NCBI GenBank assembly: GCA_041658405.1
Contig: JBBAAG010000007.1
Span: 9,668 to 73,667, forward strand
Origin: Elusimicrobiota bacterium
GTDB lineage: Bacteria; Elusimicrobiota; UBA5214; JBBAAG01
Direction of reading: 5' to 3'
Length of the DNA: 64,000 bases
Made by a program: the position numbers and the translations under genes. This document shows, piece after piece, positions 10,266 through 18,868 of the stretch. The notes under the pieces are model-generated. The model was not told where the DNA came from. It saw only the letters and a list, made by a program, of their open reading frames with translations, and did not search any database. The number at the start of each line of letters is the position of its first letter. The stretch's first letter is position 1.

Positions 10266-10470
10266 GTTCACCGATAAATGGCAAAACCAGGGAAACCTGG
10301 TGACTTCCCGGTAATACGGGAACTGAGTGGCAGGTAGTTAGACTGTAGCTCAGGCAAAGCCTCCGAAAGTTTCGGAGCTCGCAGTTAGGGTGACTGCGAG
10401 TACGGGTCCTAAGTTAAGTACAACCTTGCGCAAGGTTGGAACGATAGGGCGGCTGGGTTGCCGAAGGAAC
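10266..10470 (+). promoter_or_regulatory. Cyclic-di-GMP-I (GEMM) riboswitch, second copy, with two hairpin-block insertions
   Basis: P1 is GTTC (10266-10269) with GAAC (10467-10470). GGC (10280-10282) is followed by the hairpin CCAGG-GAAA-CCTGG (10287-10300) and GTGAC. The conserved GCAAAGC (10354-10360) comes only after a 49-base insert (10305-10353) made of two abutting hairpins. A second insert (10361-10400), again two abutting hairpins, separates it from the GGTCCTAAG block (10405-10413). The distal hairpin CAACCTTG/CAAGGTTG and GGCTGGGTTGCCGA (10451-10464) complete the aptamer. Removing both inserts restores a consensus GEMM core. The Shine-Dalgarno AAGGA (10464-10468) of the next gene overlaps the 3' P1 strand, so ligand-stabilised P1 would probably block translation. 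G at the position equivalent to Vc2 G20 favours c-di-GMP. Confidence 0.8.
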
Positions 10471-10476
10471 AAGAAA

Positions 10477-12168
10477 ATGAAAAGTTTATTAGGAACTGGC
10501 ACAAGAGTTGCAGTTAATAAGTGTAAATTAAATAACCGGTATGCAGCCGCATCGCGCTGCGTGTCGGTTTTTTTATTTACTGTGCTTGTTTCTTTATTTA
10601 GTTTAATAACCTTCACTGTTGATTCGTACGCAGCAGCAACCGGCGGGCAGGCTGGTGCGTTTCTTTCCTGGGGTGCAGGTGCGCGGTCGTTGTCCATGGG
10701 GAAAGCGTTTATCGCAATCGCGGATGATGCTAGCGCGGCCTACTGGAATCCGGCGGGGATGACACAGCTTGATCGTAAAGAAATTACGGCGTTACACGCA
10801 ACCCTTTGGTCCGAGACATCATACGACTTTTTGTCGTTCATCTATCCGACCAGCAACCTCGGCGTGTTCGGTATAAACTATGTGCGGTTAAATTCTGATG
10901 GATTCGAGAAATGGATTGTGCAGTATGACAATAATAACGAAGCGGTTGTGTGTGAACCCGTCCGTGATACGAATGGTAATGTTTACAAGTTCAGCGATAC
11001 ACAACAGGCGTTGTCATTATCATACGGCCGTGCAGTGTGGGAGTTTATATCAGTCGGCGTTACCACAAAGATGGTTGGTCGGACACTGGATACTTCTTCG
11101 GATTATCATTTAACCCTTGATGCATACCTTCTTGCGAAGAATATTAAGAATTTGCCGTTACGCTTAGGGCTCAGCGTTTCTAACTTATTACCGTTATCTT
11201 TTGGCGATACAAATGATAAGCTGCCGGTAAGTATCCGGTTGGGCGCGGCTTATAACTTCTTAAGAGACCGGTTAACAATATCCGCGGATTTGGACAAAAG
11301 CGGGAATTCAAACTTTAACTGGCATGGCGGTGCAGAGTATTGGTTACTAAACTTCGTGGCGTTACGGCTTGGATTTGAAGGCGATTTAGGTACTGGTTTA
11401 CGCGAGACTACCGCGGGATTTGGGTTGAAGTATAAAGATTTTGGCGTAGATTATGCTTTTGCGTTCCACTCACTCGGTGCAAGCCATAGATTTTCGGGCA
11501 GCTGGCGTTTTGGTGCACAGATTACAGAACCGCGTCACGCAGCAGTACGCAAACTGCTTGAAGAAGGTTCTGAAGCGTATCGTCAAGGTAACTATTTACT
11601 CGCGGTGAGCCAGTATGCGAAAGCGCTGGATATCGATCCTACCAGAATCGAAGCTAAGTCAACGCTGGATAAGTTACAGACAATATCGTCTGAAATTGAA
11701 GAACAGCAGGGTGTTGGGCAGGAACCTGAAATTATGCGTAACGCGTTGACAACCTATATCGATGGTGATCTTAAGACTGCGATTAACGGGTTAAGATATG
11801 TTTATAGCAAACAGCCGCAGAATGATCCGTTATTACGGTTATTGAACAAGATTGAACAGCAGAGCGGTGAAGTGCCTACTGGAGCGGATAAGGTTTCACG
11901 GTCTGATACTCCTAAGATGACTGTCATCGACCAGAAGTTGTACCAGGCGTATCAGTCAATACTCAGCCGTGAATATGACAAAGCAGCGTTTGAGTGCCAG
12001 GAAGTGTTGAACCTCGAACCGAATAACATTACTGCGCTTGAACGGTTGGGGTCAGCATTCTTGATGATGAACCAGCGGGATAAGGCAAAGAAGGTTTGGG
12101 ATAAAGTGTTGGAACTCGATCCCGGGAATAAGGTTATATTGAAGTTTTATAGCCAGCTTAATAAATAA
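10477..12168 (+). CDS. PorV/PorQ-type outer-membrane barrel with C-terminal TPRs
   Basis: The 563-residue product has a basic, hydrophobic signal peptide ending near DSYAAATGG. It then carries the PorV/PorQ (UPF0164-like) signature GAGARSLSMGKAFIAIADD and YWNPAGM, followed by a beta-barrel-like region to about residue 350. The C-terminal 200 residues hold TPR repeats (AYRQGNYLLAVSQYAKAL, EYDKAAFECQEVLNLEP). The family forms outer-membrane barrels; PorV shuttles type IX cargo. The start is ATG 10477, eight bases after AAGGA. A longer reading from 10390 would run through the riboswitch and is rejected. It is the first gene of the riboswitch operon and follows a giant protein with a sorting-type end, which suggests a cargo or anchor relation. 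Confidence 0.82.
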   Translation: MKSLLGTGTRVAVNKCKLNNRYAAASRCVSVFLFTVLVSLFSLITFTVDSYAAATGGQAGAFLSWGAGARSLSMGKAFIAIADDASAAYWNPAGMTQLDRKEITALHATLWSETSYDFLSFIYPTSNLGVFGINYVRLNSDGFEKWIVQYDNNNEAVVCEPVRDTNGNVYKFSDTQQALSLSYGRAVWEFISVGVTTKMVGRTLDTSSDYHLTLDAYLLAKNIKNLPLRLGLSVSNLLPLSFGDTNDKLPVSIRLGAAYNFLRDRLTISADLDKSGNSNFNWHGGAEYWLLNFVALRLGFEGDLGTGLRETTAGFGLKYKDFGVDYAFAFHSLGASHRFSGSWRFGAQITEPRHAAVRKLLEEGSEAYRQGNYLLAVSQYAKALDIDPTRIEAKSTLDKLQTISSEIEEQQGVGQEPEIMRNALTTYIDGDLKTAINGLRYVYSKQPQNDPLLRLLNKIEQQSGEVPTGADKVSRSDTPKMTVIDQKLYQAYQSILSREYDKAAFECQEVLNLEPNNITALERLGSAFLMMNQRDKAKKVWDKVLELDPGNKVILKFYSQLNK

Positions 12169-12200
12169 TTGATAAAGGGAAATAAGGAGAAAATGTTAAA

Positions 12201-14126
12201 ATGAAGAGTATGATGGAAAAAGCGGTAAAGACAGTAGTTGTTATATTATTATTAACTATTAATATAACAACCTTATCAATCCCAACGATTTTTGCGCAGA
12301 ATGAAGGACAGATTACTGCAAGTAGTGTGGATATCCTTAATCTCAAACTAAAGTATGAGAAAGAAATAGAGGCAAAGGTTCAGGATATTCTTAATCGTAT
12401 AGTGGGAAAAGGTAATTCTGAGATTACCGGTTTGATGGTGGAACTGAGGATTGAGCAGGTAAAGCAAAGTGCTGAAAGTAGTAATGCTACGAATACCGAA
12501 GAAAAAAATATTGAGATCGGTGATACCAGATACCTGCTTCCCGGTGTCCCGATGCCTGTGGCGCCTTCCACACCGGATAAACCTACAAAAGCTGATTCAC
12601 AGGCTACAGGGTCTCAATCGTCCAGAGTTACTATCCCGTCCTTAATTGATAAGATTAAGGTTACTATCATACTTGACAAAAACAAAGTCAGTGAGAAGCT
12701 TATGAATGATGTTATTGGCATAATATCTTCAGCGATTGAGACAAGTGTTGGTGGACAGACTCCTGAAGAGATTAAGAATAAGGTTAGTATATCCATCACG
12801 CTTGTTCCTTTTATTCAGGATACGGGTAGGCTTGATGGGTTCTTACGGCCGGGAGTGTTAATTCCTACAATCCTTGGGTTATTGCTAATACTGTTCCTGT
12901 ACTTTGTTCTTCCCGCGGCTGTACAGGCGATTGCGGATGCTATAAAAGAAGGAGGCGGGCGCGGTTCTGAGATTTCTATACAATCAAAGAATGAGAATGA
13001 ATCTCAAGGTAAGAATGAAGGTCAGGATGGCCAGGGTGGTGGCGCAGGCGGATATTTTTTGAAAGAAGGTAAACTTGTTAAGCAGGATGAGGAGAAGAAG
13101 GCGGAAGAAAAGTTTGTTCCTTTCCTGTTTGTCACAAAGGATAATATAAAGAACCTGATCTATCTGTTGCTTGAAGAACCTCCTGAAATTATTGCGACAA
13201 TACTGGGGTACATTACACCGGAATTATCAGCGGAAGTTATAAGTAGCCTGCCGTTGGAACTTCAGATGCGCGCAGCGCTGGCAATGGCGACGGTAAGGCT
13301 TACTTCGGAAGAGGATATACGCAAACTGGATTCTGATATAAAGAAAAAAATTGATTTCCTGGTTGGCGGGATTGATTCGTTCATAAGAATCCTTGACCAG
13401 GTGGATACCCGGACAAGAAATGAAATGTTGGCGTCGTTGGAAGAACAATCGCCGCGGTTGGCGCAAAGAGTGAAAGAGTTTATTTTCTTATTTGAAGATC
13501 TTTCAAATCTTACGGATCAGGCTACACAGGTTATCCTCCGTGAATTAACACCGGCACAGTTGGGTGTGGCGTTACGCGGGCAGGTGATACCGCAGGTTAT
13601 GGATAAGGTTATGAAAAACTTGTCGGAAAACGGGCGTGCGATGTTGAAGGAAGAAATTGAGTTTGGCCGGCCAGTGACTACAGCGGAGATCGAGGAAGAA
13701 CGCAGAAAAATTGAGAAACTGGTTGAACGTTTGGATAAAGAAAATAAAATAGCGGTTCGTCCGGAAGGTGATGCAAAAAAGGCTATCATCATTGAAGGGC
13801 GGTTGGAGAGGCTTAAGATCGGCCCGGCAGGAAGCGCGGGTAGTTTTGCGGATCCGCAAAAAGCTGCGGAGCATTACCAAAAAGGTATGCGCGCGTATCA
13901 AGCAGGGAATATTGATTTGGCAATAAAGGAGTTTGAAGAAAGTTTAAATTATAACCCCAACCTCTGGCAGGTTGCACAGTTGCTGGGTAACTGCTACGTA
14001 TCCCGCGGGTTGCTTCAGCAGGCAGTTTCCGCATACGAGAAATCGTTGGCGGTAAACCCGAATAACGTGCAGTTACGGAACTGGGTTAATTCACAAAAAA
14101 CGCGGATGCCGGAACAAAAAGCGTAA
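12201..14126 (+). CDS. FliF(RBM3-TM)-FliG-TPR fusion, non-flagellar rotor-like protein
   Basis: The 641-residue protein joins pieces of two flagellar rotor proteins. Residues 8-32 form a signal or anchor helix. Residues 50-90 (ILNRIVGKGN...) and 110-205 (LPGVPMP; IKVTIILD) match the third periplasmic ring-building domain of FliF, and residues 217-238 match its second membrane helix. After a Gly/Asn-rich linker, residues 306-385 match the FliG middle domain (EEPPEIIATILGYI for E. coli DEHPQIIATILVHL) and residues 388-520 the FliG C-terminal domain (GGIDS, FIFLFEDL, ALRG). The acidic pair that contacts MotA is kept as E484-E485 and K264 is replaced by R459, but R281 and R297 equivalents are lost. 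Residues 553-625 are TPRs. FliF RBM1/2 and the FliG N-domain are missing. AAGGAG precedes the start. Rotor function is inference, supported by motA/motB in the same gene run. Confidence 0.85.
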   Translation: MKSMMEKAVKTVVVILLLTINITTLSIPTIFAQNEGQITASSVDILNLKLKYEKEIEAKVQDILNRIVGKGNSEITGLMVELRIEQVKQSAESSNATNTEEKNIEIGDTRYLLPGVPMPVAPSTPDKPTKADSQATGSQSSRVTIPSLIDKIKVTIILDKNKVSEKLMNDVIGIISSAIETSVGGQTPEEIKNKVSISITLVPFIQDTGRLDGFLRPGVLIPTILGLLLILFLYFVLPAAVQAIADAIKEGGGRGSEISIQSKNENESQGKNEGQDGQGGGAGGYFLKEGKLVKQDEEKKAEEKFVPFLFVTKDNIKNLIYLLLEEPPEIIATILGYITPELSAEVISSLPLELQMRAALAMATVRLTSEEDIRKLDSDIKKKIDFLVGGIDSFIRILDQVDTRTRNEMLASLEEQSPRLAQRVKEFIFLFEDLSNLTDQATQVILRELTPAQLGVALRGQVIPQVMDKVMKNLSENGRAMLKEEIEFGRPVTTAEIEEERRKIEKLVERLDKENKIAVRPEGDAKKAIIIEGRLERLKIGPAGSAGSFADPQKAAEHYQKGMRAYQAGNIDLAIKEFEESLNYNPNLWQVAQLLGNCYVSRGLLQQAVSAYEKSLAVNPNNVQLRNWVNSQKTRMPEQKA

Positions 14127-14159
14127 ATAATTTATAAAATAGTATATCAGGAGAATGTT

Positions 14160-17100
14160 ATGGAAAACAAAAAAGATGAAAAACAAAATTTGATGGGAAA
14201 GCTGAACAGCAGTGGTGAGGTTCCGCTTATGCCGCATGATTCCAATGTTGAAGTCAACCCTGCGCCGGTATTTCAGGAAGAAAATGATGGTACGGTTCCC
14301 CCGGCTCCAACTGCAGAAAATGTTAGGCAGGGTACTATCAGTATAAAAGATTTAATGTCAGCATCAGCATCAACACCTGCTATGCCTGATATTTCAAATA
14401 TGCCGATGCCAGGATTACCTGCGATGGATGGAATTGACCTTTTTAATATGCCAGGAAGTGGTGCGCCAGCTGCTATGGGATCATCCGAAAAAATTAAGTA
14501 TGAAAAAAAGGTTATGGAGATGGAATCCAGTAGTGAAAAGTTGAAAGATGTCCTGGTTGATACTGAAAAAAAGTTTAATACTGAACGCAATGTCTGGGAA
14601 ACCAGGGTTAAGGATAAACAACAGGAACTTTGGTCTGCAAAACAGGATCTTGAGTCTATCAAGAACCGTGAACGCGTTCTGCGCGATACTAAAGACCGTG
14701 AACTTAAGGATACGCGTGATAAGTTGGAGAATGAAATTAAGGGGCTGGAACATAAACTCGTGGATATCCGCGAAAAATCGTGGCAGCAGGCAATGAAATC
14801 GCGGGAGGAAGAGATGACCGCGGTACGGGTTGAGATGGCGATTAAGGATTCTCAGATCCGCGCGGTTAGAGAACAAAAGGACCGTGAAATATCCGAACTC
14901 CGTGAACGGATGGAACGCAAGATGGTAGAACAATTGTTCCATACGCGGCAGGAGTACGAAACAAAACTTACCGCGCAGGATGAGCTTGTTAAACAGTTGA
15001 AGGAAGAGCTTAAGGAGAAAGAACGCTTATTGCGTGAAGAACAGCGGTTGTATAACCAGCGCCTGCATGCAAAAGAAGAAGAAATTTTGTCATATAAAAA
15101 TGAATATATTATCCGTGAGACACAAACACAGGGTGAGTATGATTCCAAACTCCGTGAATTGCTGTCAGATAAAAAGAGTTATGAAAAGGAACTGCTTAAC
15201 CGCGAAAAAGGGTATGACAAAAATGTTGAACTCTGGCAGGAAAAGATCAGGATTAAAGATGAAGAAATTGCGGCATTAAAGAAGCATGTTGAAGGGCGCG
15301 CTGAGGAAGTTACTGCCGAATACAGGTTCCGTATTCAGCAGATGGAAGATGAGAAGCATCAGTTAACCGGAAATATTAGGAACCTGGAGAATGAGCTGCG
15401 TTTGGCGCAACAGGCACAGGAACGGTACTTCTACGAGATATCTTCTATCCGCCAGAAAATTGAAGCGGAATTTGTAGGTAAACTCGCAGAGAAGGATGTT
15501 GAAATTTCACGCCGTCTCGCTGAATCTAAGAATACGGTTGATGAACAAGTAACACAAAAATCTAAAGAAAAAGATCTGAGGTTACGCGAAGTTGAACAGG
15601 AGAAAACGCGGTTAGTGCAGGATTATGAGGAGAAGATAAGAAAAACTTCTGAGACTTATGAGACGATGATGCGTGAAGCACGGGAAAAACTTGCTGATTT
15701 GCCGTCGTTGCAGCTAAGGACGTCTGAGCTTGAGAAACGTTATGAGCGTGACCGCACTGCCTGGCAGGAAAGAATTGATGAAAAAGACGGTGAGATAGTA
15801 AAACTGCAGGATTCGTTCTCAAATGAACGTAAGAAATGGTTTGCCTCGGTTCCGGGAATTGAAGTTGTGCAGGAGAAGGATAAAAATATACGTGAACTGG
15901 AAACCCAGATATTCGGCTTGAAACAGGAACTCGCAGGAGTTAATGCCCAGCTTGTTTCCGCGGGTAATGCCCTGGAGAAAGCAAAAGCGCGTGAGGCATA
16001 TATAGACGAGCTCGAACTCGAAGTGCTGAACCTTCAACAGGAGCTTGCAAAAACTAAGAAAAACTTGGTTGAAGCTCAGCACGGGCTTGAGTCTGCATCA
16101 GGGAATGAGGAATTACGTCAGAAAGTTGCGTATTTGACCGGTATAAAAGAGGAACAGGAGAAAAATGTTGAAACCCTGAGAACTGAAATAGAAATATTGA
16201 AGGCTGAACTTCAGGATAGTACCGCGTCTGTTACAGCAAAGCAAAAGCAGATTGATGCGCTGGTTTCCGAAGCAGGTGGATTGAAACAGCAGCAGGAGGA
16301 GTTAAAGCATAAACTTATTTTTAAACAAAATGATATTGCTGCGCTTCAGGAAAGCTGGAAAAATAAGGAAGAAGATATTAAGAAACAGCATGAAGCTGAA
16401 CTTGTGCAGTTGAAGGCAAAACTGTCTTCATTAGCAGGTAATCCTGAACTCGAAGCGGTCTACAAAAAAACCGCAGCTGAACGTAATATCGCAATTAAAC
16501 GCGCAGCGGATCTTGAAACTGAAATTATTGAGTCTAAACGCCAGCTTGCGCGGTTTGAAGATGAAGTTATGATGTTTAATACCAAGGTTAAACGGTTGGA
16601 GACGGAACTTGCATCGAAAAAGGATCTTCTTTCAATCCAGCGGGATATTAAAGGATTAGCTCCGTCGGTAGTTGAAGAAAAACAGTATAAGGATTTGGAG
16701 ATTGCGTACCAAAAACTTATCGACGAAAATGAAGGTGTCCTGGAAATTAATCATCAGTTAGAGAATAAGATCACTGAAATGAAAGAAAAGTTTGACAGTA
16801 TGGTGGTTGAACGCGATAGTATGAAAGATAATATCCGCGGGGAATATGAAAAACAGGTTGCACAGATTATTGATGGGTATAAGAAACGTATTGGGGAACT
16901 TGAAACACAGCAGAAACAACGGCCTGCCTCGGAAGTAAGCGGGACTGATGAACTTGCGTACTACAAAACCCGTCTTGCGGAACTGCAAAAAGGGTATGAA
17001 GCATTACTGAAGGAAAAACAGGATTATAAACGCCATGCCGAAGAGCTTAAGAATACATGGCAGGAGATGAAAGATAAGACGGTATTGGATGAAGTGGAAC

Positions 17101-17432
17101 AGAAGAGGTTGGAAGCGCGGATCGCGGATTTGAAGGCGCAGTTGGAGGTTAAAGGTAAAGAATTTATTGATACTAAAAAACAAATGCAGGAACTTGTGAT
17201 GCAGGAAAAGGAAAGGACTTTGAATCTGGAAGCTCAGAATGTTTGGATGAAGAAGGATGTGGAGCAAAAAGATCAGGTCATTGCTGAACTTGAAAAACGC
17301 CTGGCTGATGTTGAGCGTATATTCGGGAAGAAAAAGTCAACGCGGAAAATGTTTGAATGGTTGAATAAGCCTATGATTGATATTAATAAAAAACAGAGTG
17401 GGCAGGCAAAAAACGGGAATCCTAAGCATTGA
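14160..17432 (+). CDS. Very long cytoplasmic coiled-coil protein
   Basis: The 1090-residue product has no signal peptide or membrane helix. Residues 1 to about 105 are low-complexity and rich in Pro and Met, with the patch TISIKDLMSA. Residues about 110-1060 are almost continuous heptad coiled coil rich in Glu, Lys, Gln and Arg, long enough for a rod well over 100 nm if fully extended. The short tail is basic (KKKSTRKMFEWLNKP). AGGAG lies six bases before the start. It sits between the FliF-FliG fusion and the motAB genes, so a scaffold or drive-train role comparable in principle to the coiled-coil AglZ of Myxococcus gliding is possible, but no homology to AglZ is claimed. The structure class is clear; the function is not known. 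Confidence 0.8.
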   Translation: MENKKDEKQNLMGKLNSSGEVPLMPHDSNVEVNPAPVFQEENDGTVPPAPTAENVRQGTISIKDLMSASASTPAMPDISNMPMPGLPAMDGIDLFNMPGSGAPAAMGSSEKIKYEKKVMEMESSSEKLKDVLVDTEKKFNTERNVWETRVKDKQQELWSAKQDLESIKNRERVLRDTKDRELKDTRDKLENEIKGLEHKLVDIREKSWQQAMKSREEEMTAVRVEMAIKDSQIRAVREQKDREISELRERMERKMVEQLFHTRQEYETKLTAQDELVKQLKEELKEKERLLREEQRLYNQRLHAKEEEILSYKNEYIIRETQTQGEYDSKLRELLSDKKSYEKELLNREKGYDKNVELWQEKIRIKDEEIAALKKHVEGRAEEVTAEYRFRIQQMEDEKHQLTGNIRNLENELRLAQQAQERYFYEISSIRQKIEAEFVGKLAEKDVEISRRLAESKNTVDEQVTQKSKEKDLRLREVEQEKTRLVQDYEEKIRKTSETYETMMREAREKLADLPSLQLRTSELEKRYERDRTAWQERIDEKDGEIVKLQDSFSNERKKWFASVPGIEVVQEKDKNIRELETQIFGLKQELAGVNAQLVSAGNALEKAKAREAYIDELELEVLNLQQELAKTKKNLVEAQHGLESASGNEELRQKVAYLTGIKEEQEKNVETLRTEIEILKAELQDSTASVTAKQKQIDALVSEAGGLKQQQEELKHKLIFKQNDIAALQESWKNKEEDIKKQHEAELVQLKAKLSSLAGNPELEAVYKKTAAERNIAIKRAADLETEIIESKRQLARFEDEVMMFNTKVKRLETELASKKDLLSIQRDIKGLAPSVVEEKQYKDLEIAYQKLIDENEGVLEINHQLENKITEMKEKFDSMVVERDSMKDNIRGEYEKQVAQIIDGYKKRIGELETQQKQRPASEVSGTDELAYYKTRLAELQKGYEALLKEKQDYKRHAEELKNTWQEMKDKTVLDEVEQKRLEARIADLKAQLEVKGKEFIDTKKQMQELVMQEKERTLNLEAQNVWMKKDVEQKDQVIAELEKRLADVERIFGKKKSTRKMFEWLNKPMIDINKKQSGQAKNGNPKH

Positions 17433-17465
17433 GTAAAGGGATTTCATTATTTTGGAAGGAGTATT

Positions 17466-18509
17466 ATTATAGTTATTTGGGGTTTAATAGCGGTAACTGC
17501 GATGGTGTTGGTGTTGCCGTTTTTAATAAAAAAAGTTGAGCACAACCTGGAAATATTTTTGTTTGTTATGGGCTGTATTGCTATGACGGTATCGTCAGCG
17601 TGGAATTTGAAGATTGTTCATGAAGCGCTGGTGGAGCCCATAAAAATAGCAGTTGCAGTTTTTATTGCCGGGATTTTGTTTCAGCGGCTTCAGCCGTTAG
17701 TTAAAAGCGGTGTGGATTATTTTGAGGAAATTCTCGGGATAAAACTGTTCGTACTGTTATTGATTATTTTGCTGGGGATACTTTCCAGCGTGATTACAGC
17801 AATCATAGCGGCATTGTTTTTAGTGGAAATCATTAATGTTATTAAACTAGACCGCAAATCAGAGGTAAAAATTGTTGTACTTGCATGTTTTTCTATTGGC
17901 ATAGGAGCAGCATTGACGCCTATTGGCGAGCCGTTATCAACAATTTTGGTTGCAAAACTTAAGGACGCGCCGTATTACGCAAATTTTTGGTTTCCTTTTA
18001 CACATTTTGCGGTATACATACTTCCCGGGATACTGGTAATCGGTGCATTCAGCTGGTTCATCACTGAACGTAAAGTTCGGGATGAGGCTGCGACATTGCA
18101 TGAAGATGAACCACCGGAAGGGTTTAAGGATGTATTGCTGCGTACGGCGAAAGTTTACCTGTTTGTGATGGCACTTATCTTTTTGGGGACAGGGTTCCGG
18201 CCGGTGATTGATTTGTATATAATAAAATTACCAAGCGCAGTACTTTACTGGGTCAATATGATCTCTGCGATACTGGATAACGCGACATTAGTAGCTGCTG
18301 AGATAAGCCCTGGGATGGAGATAGAACAAATAAAGGATGCTGTGATGGCATTGATTATTTCCGGAGGGATGCTGATACCTGGGAATATTCCTAACATTAT
18401 CTCAGCAAATAAGCTTAAGATCGGCAGCCGTGAATGGGCGATGTTCGGCGTGCCTGTTGGTTTAGTATTAATGGTTGTGTATTTTATTGTGCTTATGTTT
18501 ATTAAATAA
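17466..18509 (+). CDS. DUF1646-family membrane transporter, probable ATT/ATA start
   Basis: A polytopic membrane protein of about 347 residues resembling the DUF1646 family of putative ion transporters in the ArsB/NhaD-like fold group. It has about nine hydrophobic segments and the motif GIGAALTPIGEPLSTI. The first ATG (17502) would cut the first membrane helix in half. The reading frame is open upstream and encodes IIVIWGLIAVTAMVLVLPFLIKK, and the ribosome site AAGGAG (17456-17461) is placed for ATT 17466 or ATA 17469. No ATG, GTG or TTG exists in frame there. Its place between the coiled-coil gene and flbD-motA-motB hints at ion homeostasis linked to the stator. The substrate is unknown. 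Confidence 0.7.
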   Translation: MIVIWGLIAVTAMVLVLPFLIKKVEHNLEIFLFVMGCIAMTVSSAWNLKIVHEALVEPIKIAVAVFIAGILFQRLQPLVKSGVDYFEEILGIKLFVLLLIILLGILSSVITAIIAALFLVEIINVIKLDRKSEVKIVVLACFSIGIGAALTPIGEPLSTILVAKLKDAPYYANFWFPFTHFAVYILPGILVIGAFSWFITERKVRDEAATLHEDEPPEGFKDVLLRTAKVYLFVMALIFLGTGFRPVIDLYIIKLPSAVLYWVNMISAILDNATLVAAEISPGMEIEQIKDAVMALIISGGMLIPGNIPNIISANKLKIGSREWAMFGVPVGLVLMVVYFIVLMFIK

Positions 18510-18539
18510 TACTCAGGAATAATATCGTTATAATATTAC

Positions 18540-18568
18540 TTCAAATATCCGCGTTTTTTTATTATAAT
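18540..18568 (+). promoter_or_regulatory. Possible promoter before flbD-motA-motB
   Basis: TTCAAA (18540-18545) and TATAAT (18563-18568) are 17 bases apart in the 88-base gap before flbD. No Shine-Dalgarno is evident before the flbD ATG. The stator genes could therefore be transcribed separately from the riboswitch transcript. Confidence 0.4.
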
Positions 18569-18597
18569 ATACTTTTATTTTTGAAATGAATTGATGT

Positions 18598-18831
18598 ATG
18601 GACAATTTGAAAGAGTTTATGATAAAACTGCATAGGCTGGATAACCAGGAGTTTTGGTTGAACCCTGAATTGATTGAGACGGTAGAAGTTAAAGGTAATA
18701 CTATGGTTAATCTTATATCAGGGAACAAGTATATCGTCAAAGAATCAGCGGAAGATATTGCAGTAAAGATGGTAGAGTACCAGTCTTTGGTACATAAAGA
18801 TTTGCAGTTGTTAAACAAGAATAGGGTTTGA
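18598..18831 (+). CDS. flbD: FlbD-like small flagellar-operon protein
   Basis: The 77-residue protein matches the FlbD family: MIKLHRLDNQEFWLNPELIETVE followed by GNKYIVKES and a terminal helix. The family core begins at Met9; ATG 18598 gives an eight-residue extension and ATG 18622 would give the standard length. FlbD is found next to motA and motB in the flagellar operons of spirochaetes and clostridia, and its molecular role is poorly defined. The gene order flbD-motA-motB is kept here without fliL or any rod, hook or export gene nearby. Confidence 0.82.
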   Translation: MDNLKEFMIKLHRLDNQEFWLNPELIETVEVKGNTMVNLISGNKYIVKESAEDIAVKMVEYQSLVHKDLQLLNKNRV

Positions 18832-18868
18832 TAAAGGTATATATTATTTATAAGGAGTTTAGGAACAT

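Noticed and set aside
10287..10340. Cobalamin riboswitch (AGGGAA...GGTGACTTCC resembles the B12 box)
   Set aside because: The same bases form the GNRA-capped P2 hairpin of a GEMM aptamer whose remaining parts are all present. The upstream part of a cobalamin aptamer is missing.
10390..10476. N-terminal 29-residue extension of the PorV-like barrel protein
   Set aside because: It reads through the second riboswitch and would place the signal peptide in the middle of the protein. ATG 10477 has a good ribosome site.
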